NCBI RefSeq assembly: GCF_030272615.1
Contig: NC_081406.1
Location: 231,996,396-232,056,395 of the forward strand
From: Cryptomeria japonica
Lineage: Eukaryota; Streptophyta; Pinopsida; Cupressales; Cupressaceae
DNA: 60,000 bases
Reading direction: 5' to 3'
Part shown: positions 58,480-60,000 of the stretch, one piece after another
Layout of the letters: each line of letters begins with the position of its first letter
How positions within the stretch are numbered: the first letter of the stretch is position 1
The notes under the pieces: generated by a model
Seen by the model: only the letters and a program-made list of their open reading frames with translations
The model's database searches: none
What the model was told of the DNA's origin: nothing
Translations under genes and position numbers: made by a program

Positions 58480-59760
58480 CAAGCCTACATGGATCCATCA
58501 CATATCACAGATAGGGATGTGTCTTGTGACACTTCTACCGAGCAGGTAAACCTCATTGTAATTGTACAAATTAGATAGAAGCAAACTATTACATTATTAT
58601 GTTCTTTTTTTTAGTTATTTATACTAATTTTGTAATTGTTAATGATATTCTTGACACAAACGAATGTTCGGGGAAAGGGAAAGGGAGTTGCAATACCTGA
58701 GCACCTTTCTAGGGATGTGGAATCATTAGGGTTAAGCGATGATGACCCTGAAGATCCCACACACCTTATGAAATTCTTTAAAAAGCCTCTTAGAAAAATT
58801 AGAAAAGAGATTTTTTCTTTGGCAGCTGTGCATCCTATTACTGATGAGATACGAGAGAGGGTGGAATTATTGCTTCGAATAGCAGAAAACTTGCAAGTAA
58901 GCAGTAATGAAAGCTTTAATTATAACAAAAGTTCAATAATGGTTTATATTTTATTCTCTTTTATGTCATTAACTAAAATATGTACGTATTATTTTTACAC
59001 CAATTTATCCGCCCTCATGAAATTCATTCCCACGATTAGGGTGTTGCAGGATCTTCAGGTGATGACGATTTTCTTGTATTATCACTTTCTTGGTTTATCA
59101 CTCTAAGTGCCCAAAACACGTCATACTTGATACTGTCAATTTTCAAAATAAAGGTTCATCCTTGTTTACAATTCTTGCACTTTTCATTTATTTAATGTTT
59201 GATATATTTAATGTATTATTCTTTAGGTGTTGTCAATGTTACTATGCAAATGACGTCGCCACCTCATCAGAGATTACCCTCACCTGTATTGTCAACTACA
59301 ATGTCAGCAACACATAGCATGCATACATCCTCTAGTGCATGTCATATTGGCCCGCCCACTATTGGTAGATCCCTCTTTTGCTCTATCTTCTGTCATGTAT
59401 TTATTTCCCTTCAAGCATTCTTTCTTGAATTCTAATGCCATTTCATAGTGGATTCATTTTTTGCAGGAGGAGATGCACATGAGGATGTGCCAGAGGCGAC
59501 TATTGCTGATAACATACCATCATTTCCTGAATCTTCTCTTATTGCTAGTACGGGAACGTTGCAAGCCACATTGGTGGGGAGTGATGAAGAAATGATTCCC
59601 TTAAAGATACAAAAGGTTCCAGGTACTTTAAAATTATTATTATATATACTCTAATTGTAATTTACTTTATGATCACTCGTTTTGGACTAATGATCCCATG
59701 AATTTTTTGCAGGCAATGATATTTTTTATAAACATCTTAGTGACATTGCATTGTAGATAA
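58480..59760 (+). CDS. Second gene of the CACTA element, several small exons, unknown function
   Basis: Candidate exons separated by short AT-rich GT-AG introns are about 58489-58545 (MDPSHITDRDVSCDTSTEQ, donor GTAAAC), 58668-58898 (GKGKGVAIPEHLSRDVESLG, then KKPLRKIRKEIFSLAAVH, donor GTAAGC), about 59039-59060, 59228-59362 (VVNVTMQMTSPPHQR) and 59466-59620 (GGDAHEDVPEATIADNIPS). The next follows GCAG at about 59713 (GNDIFYKHLSDIAL). Pieces are hydrophilic and rich in Ser, Thr, Pro and Asp. CACTA elements often carry a second gene (TNP1/TNPA-like) beside TNP2, but I cannot match this one. Exon edges are approximate; it is incomplete at the window edge and may be decayed. Confidence 0.4.
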
Positions 59761-60000
59761 TTGGGCCCACCATACGTAAAAGGTGGTACATCATATGTGA
59801 ACTAACCCTAATCCACTATTTTGATTTCATATCATTGCTAGAATAGTTTTCCTTTGATCCATTTCTTGAAGTGTAATAAATGTAGCTTCAATTCATTTCT
59901 AAATCTAATAGGTTTGTTTTTGCTTTAAAAGGTGGAATGACCAAAAAAAAAGGTTAAAAGATGAATTGACAAACCAAATGGTTGAGTGGTTTGGAAATGA

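Larger units (their letters stand above)
55232..60000 (+). mobile_element. CACTA (En/Spm) transposon, partial
   Basis: Contains a TNP2-type transposase pseudogene (55232-58440) followed by a second multi-exon gene (58480 to beyond 59760) on the same strand, the two-gene layout of plant CACTA elements. The right end is outside the window and the left terminal repeat was not identified. Confidence 0.75.

Overview
The window is nuclear DNA of a seed plant, most probably a conifer or other gymnosperm. It consists almost entirely of nested and decayed transposable elements with long AT-rich spacers. It also holds PPR pseudogene pieces of the 'KALETFKQMQLAG' type that is very expanded in conifers, and one retrocopied host gene (CWC22). 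No intact host gene, rRNA gene, free-standing tRNA gene or CRISPR array was found. All annotation is by reading; no database search was possible.

Region 1-24,633 is dominated by one broken Ty3/gypsy element on the + strand ('gypsy-1', Tat-like). Its two LTRs are direct repeats, one at 3,551-5,907 plus 10,249-10,636 and one ending at 24,633. Between them lie gag, protease, an archaeal-type RNase H, reverse transcriptase, a degenerate native RNase H, and integrase. A very long extra reading frame (ORF3, 19,986-about 23,580) follows, preceded by its own TATA box and a splice-acceptor-like site, and its 3' half lies inside the LTR. The 5' LTR has been hit twice. A Ty1/copia-type element ('copia-1', minus strand, 1-3,550) entered at 3,550/3,551, and a 4.3 kb insert (5,908-10,248) with an imperfect 5-bp target duplication carries PPR debris and a ~200-bp degenerate tandem repeat.

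Region 24,634-34,873 holds the 3' end and LTR of a second gypsy element ('gypsy-2', 24,634-about 26,531). A Ty1/copia element on the minus strand follows ('copia-2', 27,830-33,059: gag, protease, integrase, RT, RNase H, PBS and a 231-bp 5' LTR). It is flanked by two ~1.3 kb direct repeats (26,538-27,829 and 33,424-34,873). The right copy contains a tRNA-type SINE with a 16-bp target duplication that the left copy lacks.

Region 34,874-47,380 is AT-rich spacer, a GC-rich minisatellite-like island (41.4-41.7 kb), a plant mobile domain (PMD) pseudogene with many CAG-to-TAG stops (42.5-44.3 kb), a gypsy integrase tail, and a PPR pseudogene (46-46.9 kb).

Region 47,770-60,000 begins with an intronless retrocopy of the spliceosome factor gene CWC22 (48.06-50.05 kb). 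A second, inverted CWC22 fragment lies head-to-head with it (47.77-48.01 kb). LTR-like sequence with 79-bp palindromic tandem repeats follows, then a 5'-truncated LINE-like retroposon with a 14-bp target duplication (52,868-53,063). The right end is a multi-exon CACTA (En/Spm) TNP2 transposase pseudogene (55.2-58.4 kb) with a second multi-exon gene behind it that runs off the window.

The most unusual system is gypsy-1: a Tat-like element with an RNase H placed before RT, a His-rich variant zinc knuckle in gag, and a >1,000-codon third ORF that overlaps an LTR of at least 2.7 kb (possibly 6.5 kb). The layout recalls retroviral nef and sag.
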